From positions 620,001 to 684,000 of the forward strand of contig AP025250.1 of assembly GCA_020886235.1 (NCBI GenBank): a stretch of DNA of 64,000 bases, written 5' to 3'. Both the position numbers and the translations under genes were made by a program. Within the stretch, counting starts at the first letter, position 1. Every line of letters starts with the position of its first letter. The stretch comes from Candidatus Dependentiae bacterium Noda2021 (lineage in GTDB: Bacteria > Babelota > Babeliae > Babelales > Vermiphilaceae). The notes beneath the pieces were generated by a model, which was given only the letters and a program-made list of their open reading frames with translations, was not told the DNA's origin and did not search any database. This document shows positions 26,981 through 35,505 of the stretch, piece by piece.

Positions 26981-28738
26981 ATGCGCAATACTCTCTTATT
27001 GGCGATGTTTGTTGCCGCAAGCACAAGCATTATTTTTCCGTCAGAGCAACCAGCTGGCGTTTCTGCTACCGTCGTTCAACGCGCTGATCAAGATTTTGAT
27101 ATCGCATGCGTACTACCTGCTTCGGCACAAAATTTAGTGTACGCTGATTCGGTTCACTTTTCGTTTGATAATCCTGCTTTATCTATCAAAGAATTTGACA
27201 GTACTGCAGAGCCCATCATTCACTTTGACTCATCATTTAAAGAAAATAAAAAAGCGTATAATGCGCCTGCCATTTTTCATCTTAATGTGAGTGGTGATGC
27301 AAAGGAATTAGAGCAAACACAATTGCATGTAACCTATTACAGCAAAGCTCAAAAAAAGATGTTACAAGAAATAATCACCCTTTCATTGCCCCAACAACCT
27401 CAGGAAGAATTGGCAACAACTCTTGATGTGCAATTACCAGAAACCAAATCATTACCGCTTGATACATCAGCAACTCCTGCAAACAAACAATCTATTACTG
27501 ATTATATTTCTAATCTCATTCAAAGTGCCGATTCACGCGCTCTGCAATTAGTTTTAGTATTTATCTTGGGTATTCTCATGAGTTTAACTCCGTGCATCTA
27601 CCCGATGATTCCTATCACTGCGGGCGTATTGCAAGCACAAGGCAGTAAATCCGTTCTCAACAGCTTTATGCTTACGCTCAGCTACACCATGGGTATTGCA
27701 ACCACGTTTGCATTCTTAGGGTTGCTAGCCTCATATGCAGGCCAAGCATTTGGCTCATTTATGACCAATCCCTTTGTCGTCTGCACTATTGTAGCTCTTT
27801 TGATTTATCTAGCATTCTCAATGCTGGGTATGTATGAAATGCATATCCCGCGCTTCTTGCAGCCTAAAAACCAATCAGTAAAAGGTGGCTCTTGCGCGTC
27901 AGCCTTCATATTTGGTGCGGTGAGTGGTACGGTTGCTTCGCCATGCTTGTCACCCGGCTTAGTACTCTTATTGAGTATTGTCAGCACACTTGGCAGCAAG
28001 TTCTTAGGCTTTATGATGTTGTTTGTATTTGGATTTGGACTCAGTGTACCATTATTGTTAATTGGTACTTTTTCAAGCTCATTAAGCTTATTACCACGCA
28101 CGGGTATGTGGATGATAGAAGTTAAGCGTATCTTTGGATTCTTACTTCTTGCTATGTGTTTTTACTTTATGAATAACTTATTACCATGGTATCTCATGCT
28201 ATGGGGTATGGCATTCTTTGTTATGGCAAGTGGCATCTTTTATTTGTACAGTGCACAAAACAATACCTCATACACTAAAGCAACCAAAAATATGCTCGGT
28301 ATTTTATTGCTCAGTAGCTCAGTAATGCTTACCTTTAAAAGCTATCAGGAGACCTATGCTGCCGCACCTGAGCCGGTAAACAACCACAAATGGTATGTCA
28401 ATTACGCACAAGCACGTAAAATAGCACAAGAAACCAATAAAAAGCTTTTTGTAGATATTGGCGCTTCATTTTGCTCTATTTGCAAGGCTATTGACCGTGA
28501 AATTTTAAGTGATGACTCAGTTTTTGCGGCTATTGAAAACCATACAATACCAGTAAAGATTGATGGCTCTGATAGTTCAGAAGAAAATTATGCTTATGTA
28601 CGTTCGCACTATAAAGTAATTGGTTTTCCTACTATCTACGTAATTGATCCGCACACAGAAACTGTTATTAAAAAATGGGGTCCGGAATTATACCAGACAC
28701 CTAAAGAGCAATTTATTAAAGAATTGTCTGAACTGTAA
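26981..28738 (+). CDS. dsbD: DsbD-type thiol:disulfide interchange protein
   Basis: This protein carries electrons from cytoplasmic thioredoxin across the inner membrane. The 585 residues comprise a signal peptide, an N-terminal periplasmic domain (about 20-140), an eight-helix CcdA-like membrane domain with the paired cysteines in SLTPCIYPM and VASPCLSPG, and a C-terminal thioredoxin-like domain with FCSICKAID. The N-terminal domain lacks the two-cysteine motif that in E. coli passes electrons to DsbC and CcmG; at that place the sequence is VTYYSKAQKKML. It may be a relay missing its last step, or may use another partner. The gene has its own terminator. Confidence 0.93.
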   Translation: MRNTLLLAMFVAASTSIIFPSEQPAGVSATVVQRADQDFDIACVLPASAQNLVYADSVHFSFDNPALSIKEFDSTAEPIIHFDSSFKENKKAYNAPAIFHLNVSGDAKELEQTQLHVTYYSKAQKKMLQEIITLSLPQQPQEELATTLDVQLPETKSLPLDTSATPANKQSITDYISNLIQSADSRALQLVLVFILGILMSLTPCIYPMIPITAGVLQAQGSKSVLNSFMLTLSYTMGIATTFAFLGLLASYAGQAFGSFMTNPFVVCTIVALLIYLAFSMLGMYEMHIPRFLQPKNQSVKGGSCASAFIFGAVSGTVASPCLSPGLVLLLSIVSTLGSKFLGFMMLFVFGFGLSVPLLLIGTFSSSLSLLPRTGMWMIEVKRIFGFLLLAMCFYFMNNLLPWYLMLWGMAFFVMASGIFYLYSAQNNTSYTKATKNMLGILLLSSSVMLTFKSYQETYAAAPEPVNNHKWYVNYAQARKIAQETNKKLFVDIGASFCSICKAIDREILSDDSVFAAIENHTIPVKIDGSDSSEENYAYVRSHYKVIGFPTIYVIDPHTETVIKKWGPELYQTPKEQFIKELSEL

Positions 28739-28745
28739 CAAAAGA

Positions 28746-28774
28746 AAAGGGCTCGTTAACATCGAGCCCTTTTT
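28746..28774. terminator. Bidirectional intrinsic terminator
   Basis: A 10-base-pair stem (AAAGGGCTCG at 28746-28755 with CGAGCCCTTT at 28763-28772) encloses a 7-base loop and is followed by TTACTT. It separates the convergent dsbD and hpf genes. Confidence 0.85.
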
Positions 28775-28776
28775 AC

Positions 28777-29121
28777 TTATCGTTGTTTTTTAAATTCTTC
28801 GTGTCTGCCTACCATCTTACGATCTTCAACACGCTTATCTTTTGCTTCAAGCAGATTTCGATACATACCATCAATCACGCGATCAACCACTTCGTAAAAC
28901 TCAGGGCCTGTATAACTATAAAATTCATCATAGTTAGGTGTTTTTACCAATAATTCCACATGATGATGCGCATTTACTTTTGAGGGACTAAACGTCAACT
29001 CAACATACACCGGTGACGCTTCGTTTTCCAAAAAGTTCATAATGCGTGCTAGTTGATCATTTGAGTAATCTTCTAATACTTTAGAATGCTCCATGTGTCT
29101 GAACGTTATTTTTTTGTTCAT
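28777..29121 (-). CDS. hpf: Ribosome hibernation promoting factor (short HPF/RaiA family)
   Basis: The protein has 114 residues from the ATG at 29121, which follows AAAGGAG at correct spacing; an upstream frame would add 12 unusual residues. The pattern KITFRHMEHSKVLEDYSNDQLARI, the strand VYVELTFSP and HHHVELLVKTPNYDEFYSYTGPEFYEVVDRVIDGM match the sigma54-modulation/S30EA fold. Proteins of this family bind the 30S decoding centre and inactivate ribosomes in stationary or starved cells. The long-form dimerisation domain is absent. An inverted repeat lies in its leader. Confidence 0.86.
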   Translation of the reverse strand: MNKKITFRHMEHSKVLEDYSNDQLARIMNFLENEASPVYVELTFSPSKVNAHHHVELLVKTPNYDEFYSYTGPEFYEVVDRVIDGMYRNLLEAKDKRVEDRKMVGRHEEFKKQR

Positions 29122-29143
29122 AACCACTCCTTTAATAATATTT

Positions 29144-29179
29144 TTCCGAGTAATCACCCTGTAGGATAATTACTCGGAA
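29144..29179. repeat. Inverted repeat in the hpf leader
   Basis: An 11-base-pair perfect inverted repeat (TTCCGAGTAAT at 29144-29154, ATTACTCGGAA at 29169-29179) with a 14-base loop lies between der and hpf. On the hpf strand it is followed by A-rich rather than T-rich sequence, so it is not a classical terminator for der. It could be a leader hairpin or an operator. Confidence 0.45.
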
Positions 29180-29227
29180 TCTTTTTACTGGTTATAACGC
29201 ATTCTTAAAAGAAAAGTAAATAAGTAG

Positions 29228-30538
29228 TTAGGCTTTGCGAATTACAAAACGTAGCGGCACACCTTGGAGGTTGTAGTGATCGCGCATTACGTTTTCAAAG
29301 AAAGTAATTTGGCTTTGTTCAAACCAGAGCGGTTCGTTAACAAACATAAGCAGCGTAATAGGTGCTGATTTGATTTGTTTTACTTTATACACGCGTAATT
29401 CACGTTGCATTTTATAAATAGGTGTTTCAATAAGCGCTTGCTTAAATAGTACGGTCAATTCTTCATCGGAGAATCGTTGTGAATGACGTTCCCACACTTC
29501 TTGAACCAGTGGCATTATTTTGCCTACATTTTTTTCATTAGCGCATGAAATTGATAATTGAGAAACTTTTCTAAGCAACCATGGGTAACGCTCAAGTGAG
29601 TTTGCCAATGACTTTTGCTTATCTTCATCCATCAAGTCTTGCTTGTTGAACAAGAATATCAATGCCTTATGGTGCTCAATGGCATAGAATGCAAGCTTTA
29701 ACTCTTGGTCAGATATCATTGCCTCAGAAGCATCAATCAACAACAGAACTATGTCGGCATCTTCTAACGCTCTAAATGAGCTGCGTACCATCATGGTCTC
29801 AAGCGGTTCATCAATAGATTTTTTTCTTCTAATTCCTGGAGTATCAGTTACTTCAATATCCTGCTGATAGAAGGCAATTTTTTCTTTAAGCGCTTCACGC
29901 GTGGTTCCAGGAACTGGTGCTACAATAGCACGCTCACGTTTAAGCAAGAGGTTTAACAGTGATGATTTACCCACGTTAGGCTTACCAAGCAACACAACTT
30001 TAAAAGCGGGCTCAGCATCTTCTTTGGTAGAAGTAATAGGTAAAATTTCTGTCATTGCATCAAGCAAATCAGCAATACCAATACCATGAGTTGCAGAAAT
30101 ACTAATAATAGGATTATGTCCTAAACGATCAAACTCATAAATATTATCGGGTGCATTTTTATTATCAGCTTTATTGATCACCAAAATAGTTGGTATACCC
30201 ATCTTGTGGCAAAGCTGTGCAACTTCGCGGTCTTCAGGATGAACACCAACAGAAGCATCAACTACTAGGAGCAGCAAGTCTGCGGTTTCTAGCAAGCCAA
30301 GGGCTTTTTGGCGCACGGCCTCGTTAATAGGATCGGTAGTCTTTTTTAAACTAATACCGCCGGTATCATATAATTCAAAATAACGATCTTTCCAGCACAC
30401 GGTATCTTTAATAAAATCACGTGTTACACCAGCGTAATCATACGTTAAACTTTTTTCTTGAACGGACAAACGATTGAACAAGGTAGATTTACCAACGTTG
30501 GTTCTACCTATAATAACTACTTTAGGCAATTTACTCAT
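29228..30538 (-). CDS. der: Ribosome assembly GTPase Der (EngA)
   Basis: This is a double-GTPase needed for 50S maturation. The 436 residues contain two G domains, the first with GRTNVGKST, DTGG and NKAD, the second with GKPNVGKSS, DTPG and NKQD, and a C-terminal KH-like domain with PLRFVIRKA at the end. I chose the ATG at 30538, which overlaps the dnaX stop in the four bases ATGA; the longer frame only extends back into dnaX. The overlap implies coupled translation of dnaX and der. Confidence 0.96.
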   Translation of the reverse strand: MSKLPKVVIIGRTNVGKSTLFNRLSVQEKSLTYDYAGVTRDFIKDTVCWKDRYFELYDTGGISLKKTTDPINEAVRQKALGLLETADLLLLVVDASVGVHPEDREVAQLCHKMGIPTILVINKADNKNAPDNIYEFDRLGHNPIISISATHGIGIADLLDAMTEILPITSTKEDAEPAFKVVLLGKPNVGKSSLLNLLLKRERAIVAPVPGTTREALKEKIAFYQQDIEVTDTPGIRRKKSIDEPLETMMVRSSFRALEDADIVLLLIDASEAMISDQELKLAFYAIEHHKALIFLFNKQDLMDEDKQKSLANSLERYPWLLRKVSQLSISCANEKNVGKIMPLVQEVWERHSQRFSDEELTVLFKQALIETPIYKMQRELRVYKVKQIKSAPITLLMFVNEPLWFEQSQITFFENVMRDHYNLQGVPLRFVIRKA

Positions 30539-32289
30539 GAAAAATTCTCTCGTACTTCTGTTACTATGCCAGGAAAATGGTTCATTAACAGATGGGCGTT
30601 TTTCCAAACGTGAGCATCTGATACATCAACCACTGCTTCTGCAGGCATGGTGCGTGATTTTGCTTTAGGATAAAAACGTGATTGATTATTAAAAGATTTA
30701 GCCACCGGTTGAGGATGAGCTACAACATTTTTCTTTGGCTCGAAAGTCACTGGCTGAGTGCTAACGACCGGCTGTTTTACTGGAGCTTGCTGCTTTTGAG
30801 CTTGAACCGCAGTGAATAATGGATTAAACACTACACCCTGATCATAATGCTCTTGAAGAAGCGGCATCCAAATATGGGTGGTTTTTTGCAGCCACTCATT
30901 AAAAAATACAAATTCTCTTGAAAACTCAATATCAATAATTTTTTCTGTTTCATGCCATGCTTTTAAAACACCTTGCTTAAATATTGAGTTAAGCAAAGGA
31001 TCTTTGAGTTGTTCAACAGCACTTACAAACTGTCGCCATGCCGTGTTACTGTCAAATTGAGCAATGGTTTCTTCTTCTTGATCGTCATCATGGTCTTCTT
31101 CATCGGCGTCGATGTCATCTTCATCAAGCTCAGCAGAACCAACAACTACCGAGGGAACTCCTCCGGTTGAATCATTGGAGTTCTTCTTATGGCACAGACT
31201 GAGCAATACCACTTCAAGCAAAGAATGTTGTGCGGTAGTTTTTAAAAACAATGGCTCGTACTCATACAACACTGTGAGTAATTCTTGCAAACGTGACAAT
31301 GGGCACCCAGACACTAATTTTTTTAATGTGCCGATATGATCGGTAAACAACTGGGGCTGCACGCCACACTTAACCCATACTGCCGCACGAATTGCTTCAG
31401 TCAGTCTATTCCACACTCGTTCTGCATTATAGTTTGCTACATCAATACGCGCAATTAATGACAATACATCAACCGGGCGTTTGTAGAGCACTACTTCTAG
31501 AAGCGCTATAATATGAGCGTCATCTATATGGCCTAATACAGCCAAAACCGATTTTTTATCAATGCGACCTGATGAAAATCGAACCTGCTCTAACAAATTA
31601 AGCGCATCGCGCACCGAGCCACCGGTTTGATTGATTATGCAATCAATAGCACCTTGGTCTATCGATATGTGTTCTTGCTCACATATGGTTGCTAAATGCT
31701 GATGCAATGATTGATTTTCTACCGGCTTAAAGAATAATTGAAAACAGCGTGATCTGACGGTTTCTATAATTTTTTGAGTATCAGTAGTTGCAAGGATAAA
31801 CAACACACTTGCTGGTGGTTCTTCCATAATCTTTAAAAATGCATTAAATGCTGCGCGACTAAGCATATGTGCTTCATCGATCAAATAAATTTTTTTACGC
31901 CCCATTAATGGCAAAAATGATGATGAATCAATAATGCTTCGTACATTGTCCACGCCGGTATGTGATGCTGCATCGATTTCTATAAAATCAGGATGATTGC
32001 CCTGTTGCATAGCGCGGCATGAATAACACTCAAGACACGGTACCGTGCTGGTGCGCGGTTCTTTTTGAAATACCGGTAACTGTTCACAATTAATAGCAGC
32101 TGCAAAGATACGGGCGGTACTTGTTTTACCACAGCCTCGTTGGCCGGCAAACAAATACACCGGAAAATAATGTCCACGATACAGACTATTTTTTAAAATT
32201 TTGACACACAGATTCTGCCCAATGAGTTGATCAAAGGTTTTAGAGCGCCATTTTCTAGCAAGATTAAGATTCTGTTGTGATGTCGTCAT
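30535..32289 (-). CDS. dnaX: DNA polymerase III subunit gamma/tau
   Basis: This is the clamp-loader ATPase. The 584 residues start LARKWRSKTFDQLIGQ, then Walker A GQRGCGKTS, the zinc-binding cysteines of CLECYSCR, Walker B and sensor YLIDEAHMLS, and SRCFQLFF. A C-terminal region carries an acidic stretch (DDIDADEEDHDDDQEEE) and a proline/valine-rich linker. It lies downstream of the SRP RNA gene and overlaps der by four bases. Whether a shorter gamma form is made by frameshifting cannot be told from the sequence alone. Confidence 0.93.
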   Translation of the reverse strand: MTTSQQNLNLARKWRSKTFDQLIGQNLCVKILKNSLYRGHYFPVYLFAGQRGCGKTSTARIFAAAINCEQLPVFQKEPRTSTVPCLECYSCRAMQQGNHPDFIEIDAASHTGVDNVRSIIDSSSFLPLMGRKKIYLIDEAHMLSRAAFNAFLKIMEEPPASVLFILATTDTQKIIETVRSRCFQLFFKPVENQSLHQHLATICEQEHISIDQGAIDCIINQTGGSVRDALNLLEQVRFSSGRIDKKSVLAVLGHIDDAHIIALLEVVLYKRPVDVLSLIARIDVANYNAERVWNRLTEAIRAAVWVKCGVQPQLFTDHIGTLKKLVSGCPLSRLQELLTVLYEYEPLFLKTTAQHSLLEVVLLSLCHKKNSNDSTGGVPSVVVGSAELDEDDIDADEEDHDDDQEEETIAQFDSNTAWRQFVSAVEQLKDPLLNSIFKQGVLKAWHETEKIIDIEFSREFVFFNEWLQKTTHIWMPLLQEHYDQGVVFNPLFTAVQAQKQQAPVKQPVVSTQPVTFEPKKNVVAHPQPVAKSFNNQSRFYPKAKSRTMPAEAVVDVSDAHVWKNAHLLMNHFPGIVTEVRENFS

Positions 32290-32439
32290 GGGACTTACTC
32301 AATCAAAACTGTTAGGGAAAAACACACCATTACTTACTCTTTCTTTTTTTAAAGAGTCGGAATTTGTCGAGCTAATGTATGATGAGCCGCAATAAAAGTA
32401 AGTCGACAAATGATAATCTTTTCTACTCTCTAGTTTATA

Positions 32440-32533
32440 GTACGGGGAAGTATATACAAGAACTTTGTTACCCCTGCTGCTTCTTTTCAGACCTGACAGA
32501 TTATGCAACGGTTCCTTATACACTTCCCCTAGT
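32440..32533 (-). ncRNA. ffs: Signal recognition particle RNA (small 4.5S type)
   Basis: On the minus strand the core GTCAGGTCTGAAAAGAAGCAGC (32497 down to 32476, given here as the motif's span) has the SRP domain IV layout, with a GAAA tetraloop closed by TCT/AGA and the symmetric CAGG / AAGCAG loops. Outer pairing is excellent: bases 32511-32529 pair with 32444-32463 (GGGGAAG with CTTCCCC at the ends) to make a single long hairpin. A promoter lies about 60 bases upstream, so the transcript probably has a 5' leader that is trimmed, as in E. coli. It lies just upstream of dnaX, a neighbourhood also seen for the B. subtilis SRP RNA. Confidence 0.88.
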
Positions 32534-32597
32534 TGTTTCGCGTGCAACACTGCGTGTGCAGGTTGCGATACGGGCTTGGAATTAAGATCCAAGCTCC

Positions 32598-32625
32598 ATT
32601 ATACCGCGATATTTTTAATTACAAG
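32598..32625 (-). promoter_or_regulatory. Sigma70-type promoter for the SRP RNA
   Basis: On the minus strand a perfect TATAAT lies at 32603-32598 and a TTGTAA/CTTGTA -35 element at about 32625-32619, with 15-16 bases between them. The expected start is near 32591. No open frame with coding support starts here. Confidence 0.65.
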
Positions 32626-32740
32626 CGCTCAGTCGCAACATGGTGAACACTCAGGCTCAGATTGTTGCTTAGGGCTTGTAGGTTTCTATCAAAGATAGTG
32701 CGTTACCTGGTAATTCCAGCTTTACCTCTTGCAGATAAAC

Positions 32741-32832
32741 TGGTGGAGAGAGAGGGATTCGAACCCTCGATGCCCCTTTCGAGACATACACGATTTCCAA
32801 TCGTGCTCCTTCAACCACTCAGACACCTCTCC
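32741..32832 (-). tRNA. tRNA-Ser (anticodon GGA)
   Basis: On the minus strand the acceptor GGAGAGG pairs with the 3' end CTCTCC region, the anticodon stem is CACGA/TCGTG with loop TTGGAAA, and the long variable arm (TATGTCTCGAAAGGGGCAT) is typical of serine tRNAs. The T arm GAGGG/CCCTC surrounds TTCGAAT. The anticodon GGA reads TCC and TCT. CCA is encoded. The gene lies between rpsB and the SRP RNA. Confidence 0.96.
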
Positions 32833-32868
32833 AACTACTGGTAACTGAACAAGCTTGCTGGTTTTAGC

Positions 32869-33810
32869 TTACTCGTCTTTCTTTCTTGGTGCCGCTGGAC
32901 GTGGTCCACGGTCATCAGCTTTTTTAAAATCAGGACGTTTTGGGCGTTTAAGACGAGCTGCTGCCTCTGGCTTACCACGGCCGGCTTTAGCTTTGTTTTC
33001 GTCTGTTTCACCTTCGGTCTCAGATTCCATCATTGAAAGATCAATGGATTCATTTTCTAATCTAATAGCTTCTGGACGAGCAACGGCTTTAATTGCTGCC
33101 GCTTCAGCGCCTTGTTTTACTGCTTGAGCTAAGTAGTCTAATACTAATTTAATAGCGCGTGGAGAATCATCGTTACCTGGAATTACATATTCAACAAGTG
33201 ATGGATCGCCATTGGTATCAACCAACGCAACTACCGGAACACCCATACCTACTGCTTCTTTAAGAGCAGAGTGTTCTTTAATAACGTCAATAATAACTAC
33301 TGCGCCAACAGGCCAGGTCAAGGTGCGAATGCCACCCACGTTTTTCTTTAGACGCTCGTATTCTTTAGTTAACACAACCATTTCTTTTTTGGTGTGGAAC
33401 TGACGATCGCCACTGTTTTTTTCTGCTTTAGCCAAAATATCTTCATCGTGAAGTAAGTTGGTAACTGATTTCTTAACTTGTGAGAAGTTACTTAAGGTAC
33501 CACCAATCCAACGGTGAGTTACATACGGCATATTTAATGATTGAGCAACCGCTTGGATGCTTTCTTGAGCCGGCTTTTTAGTACCAACCCATAGAATACA
33601 ACGACCTTCGCTTGCTACTGATTCTAAAAATTTACCGGCTTTTTCTAATTGAAGCGCAGTTTTAGAAACGTCGATTAAATGTACGTTATTTTTGTGTCCC
33701 CAGATGTAGCGGGCCATTTTTGGGCACCAGCGTGATGTTTGGTGACCAAAGTGAATACCAGACTGAATGAGTGACTTTAAAAAAGACTGTTTATTTGTAG
33801 TCTCTGACAT
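32869..33810 (-). CDS. rpsB: 30S ribosomal protein S2 with basic C-terminal extension
   Basis: The protein has 313 residues; most bacterial S2 proteins are about 240. The S2 core is clear: LIQSGIHFGHQTSRWCPKM, ILWVGTKKPAQESI, the YVTHRWIGGTLSNF motif and IPGNDDSPRAI. The extra C-terminal part (about 245-313) is a Lys/Arg/Pro/Ala-rich tail ending RPAAPRKKDE. The start is preceded by GAAAGG. A structured leader lies upstream. The usual neighbour tsf is not present; a tRNA-Ser follows instead. Confidence 0.95.
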   Translation of the reverse strand: MSETTNKQSFLKSLIQSGIHFGHQTSRWCPKMARYIWGHKNNVHLIDVSKTALQLEKAGKFLESVASEGRCILWVGTKKPAQESIQAVAQSLNMPYVTHRWIGGTLSNFSQVKKSVTNLLHDEDILAKAEKNSGDRQFHTKKEMVVLTKEYERLKKNVGGIRTLTWPVGAVVIIDVIKEHSALKEAVGMGVPVVALVDTNGDPSLVEYVIPGNDDSPRAIKLVLDYLAQAVKQGAEAAAIKAVARPEAIRLENESIDLSMMESETEGETDENKAKAGRGKPEAAARLKRPKRPDFKKADDRGPRPAAPRKKDE

Positions 33811-33821
33811 AAATACCTTTC

Positions 33822-33886
33822 AGGGTTATCTCTATTGCTTTCTAGGATTGGCTTTATGGGCCAAGAACCACCCTTAATAAGAAAGC
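33822..33886 (-). promoter_or_regulatory. Structured leader of rpsB
   Basis: The 5' untranslated region can form an outer stem GCTTTCT/AGAAAGC (33837-33843 with 33880-33886) around an inner hairpin TTGGC/GCCAA (33848-33852 with 33860-33864). An alternative pairing AGGGT/ACCCT (33822-33826 with 33870-33874) would compete with it. In other bacteria S2 represses its own message through such leaders; that it does so here is an inference. Confidence 0.4.
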
Positions 33887-33920
33887 AAGTTTTTATAAAA
33901 ATATGATGCTTGTAATTGTA

Positions 33921-33957
33921 CCAAATAAAGCGGGAAATGCAATGAGTTCCCGCTTAT
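33921..33957 (-). terminator. Intrinsic terminator of the NTT gene
   Basis: A 9-base-pair stem (AAGCGGGAA at 33928-33936 with TTCCCGCTT at 33947-33955) lies just past the stop at 33963. On the minus strand TTTATTT overlaps and follows the stem. Confidence 0.65.
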
Positions 33958-33962
33958 TTTAA

Positions 33963-35354
33963 TTAATCAATACCGATAACTTCGTTATTGGCAACCGCTT
34001 TATCAAAGCGCTTACCAAGCAACATAGCCGCCAAGACCCATACGCCTATAATAAATGCAAAAAATGCAGAATAAATAGGTATAGCAAGTAATGGTGAGAC
34101 TAAGTCTACGGCATAGTTAAACGCTGAGCCGGTACTTTTTGCAAACTTGCTGCCAAAAGCATCCACCCAGGATTTAGACTTAAATTTAATTTCTTTGACC
34201 GTTGGTATATATAAGCTCTCACGAACTGGGTAACTAAACCCATAGTTAATACCGCGCATTACCACGTAAACAATAATAAGTGCTAATTGGGTATAACTGA
34301 TCATGAGATACAGTAGTAATATACCGGTTAAACTTGGAATCAACAAAAGACACAAGCGTTCGCCCAACTTATTGAGCAATGCTTTTGTCCCAAAGAATGA
34401 AATTATAAAACCAGTCAAATGAGTAGCAAGAATTACTAAGAACAAATAGCCACTCACATCTGATAAGGATTCTGAGTTTGATTGAGCAAACCCAATTTTT
34501 AAATATCCCAGTACGGCGTTAATAATTTCATAGAAGAATACCATGCAAAATATTCCCAATAAATAAGGATATTTTACAAACATACGCAAGCCAGAAAATA
34601 CGCCTGTTTCTGATTCACCTTCTTTTGCGCGATGTTTTTCGACTTTATACGCCGCTTCGTAACCATGTAAATATTTACCTGACACTGAACGCATCATGCG
34701 AATAATTACAAAGGGTACAATAAGAAGGAGTAGTGAAGAAACACCCAGCAATGCCTGATGTTTTGCAATATCAGAAGTTACGATGTAGCAGAACGGGCGG
34801 CACTCTTTTAACACAGCCCACGCAATAATAGCACTAATAATGCCACCAAGCTTTGATCCTGAAACCATAAACCCGTAATTGTTTTTTGCTTCAGAGGGCG
34901 CGTTAATTGAGTTAGCAAATGCCCAGAACACACTCACTAAGAACGGTGAGTATCCTTCAACAAAGAAATAAAAGATCCAACCAAATAGACGGTGCGGACT
35001 TGCGGCCGTATTTGCAATACCAATAGTTGAATGTCCCAGGAGTATTGAAAATAAGATACCAGATATACCAAAAAACAAGCTGTAATAACACAGAAGTTGG
35101 TAACGTCGTATTTTATCTACCAACATGGAATAAAATAAAATAGGAGGAATTAATATCACGAGTGTAATAATTTTTGCAATAGGCAAATAGCTCTTGCCAA
35201 CTATCGCAACAAAAATTGAGTCTTTAAGCTCTCGCGCAATGGTGTATGCTGCAATGATTAAAAAGAAAGAAATTGTTAAAGATATAACTTTAACGCGTTC
35301 ATGTTTTTCTACTGTAAATAATGACTTAAAAAAACTGCCAAACCGCGAGCTCAT
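33963..35354 (-). CDS. NTT-family nucleotide (ATP/ADP-type) transporter, copy 1
   Basis: The protein has 463 residues and about 11-12 membrane helices. Conserved NTT features include YTIARELKDSIFVAIVGKSYLPIAK near the N-terminus, VEGYSPFLVSVFWAFANS, and GINYGFSYPVRESLYIPTVKEIKFKSKSWVDAFGSKFAKSTGSAFN. Family members exchange host ATP for ADP or import other nucleotides. It differs enough from copy 2 (YWTLRPLKDSIF there, YTIARELKDSIF here) that the two may have different substrates. The gene lies 150 bases downstream of copy 2, behind a hairpin. Confidence 0.92.
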   Translation of the reverse strand: MSSRFGSFFKSLFTVEKHERVKVISLTISFFLIIAAYTIARELKDSIFVAIVGKSYLPIAKIITLVILIPPILFYSMLVDKIRRYQLLCYYSLFFGISGILFSILLGHSTIGIANTAASPHRLFGWIFYFFVEGYSPFLVSVFWAFANSINAPSEAKNNYGFMVSGSKLGGIISAIIAWAVLKECRPFCYIVTSDIAKHQALLGVSSLLLLIVPFVIIRMMRSVSGKYLHGYEAAYKVEKHRAKEGESETGVFSGLRMFVKYPYLLGIFCMVFFYEIINAVLGYLKIGFAQSNSESLSDVSGYLFLVILATHLTGFIISFFGTKALLNKLGERLCLLLIPSLTGILLLYLMISYTQLALIIVYVVMRGINYGFSYPVRESLYIPTVKEIKFKSKSWVDAFGSKFAKSTGSAFNYAVDLVSPLLAIPIYSAFFAFIIGVWVLAAMLLGKRFDKAVANNEVIGID

Positions 35355-35426
35355 GGATCAAGCCCTCTTACTGATATGAGTGTTTTTCTACCTTGTCTTT
35401 CAAAGCCTCTTTTCTAGTTCTCCTTT

Positions 35427-35495
35427 TTCAAGCTTATCTACTCTTTTTTTAGCAGTTATAAGCTTGAAAAGCCTTCTTGTTACAGAAGGCTTTTC
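35427..35495 (-). terminator. Hairpin pair between the two NTT genes
   Basis: A 12-base-pair perfect stem (GAAAAGCCTTCT at 35466-35477 with AGAAGGCTTTTC at 35484-35495) lies directly after the stop of NTT copy 2. A second, 10-base-pair repeat (TCAAGCTTAT at about 35427-35436 with ATAAGCTTGA at about 35458-35467) shares its end with the first. The first looks like a terminator without a strong T run. The second may act in the leader of copy 1. Confidence 0.5.
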
Positions 35496-35505
35496 ATGAG
35501 TTTTT

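Noticed and set aside
32299-32592. Open frame of 97 residues on the minus strand
   Set aside because: It lies across the SRP RNA hairpin, has no ribosome-binding site and no protein-like composition.
32741-32832. tRNA gene as integration site of the neighbouring genes
   Set aside because: No duplicated tRNA end or integrase is found near it; the flanking genes are core functions.
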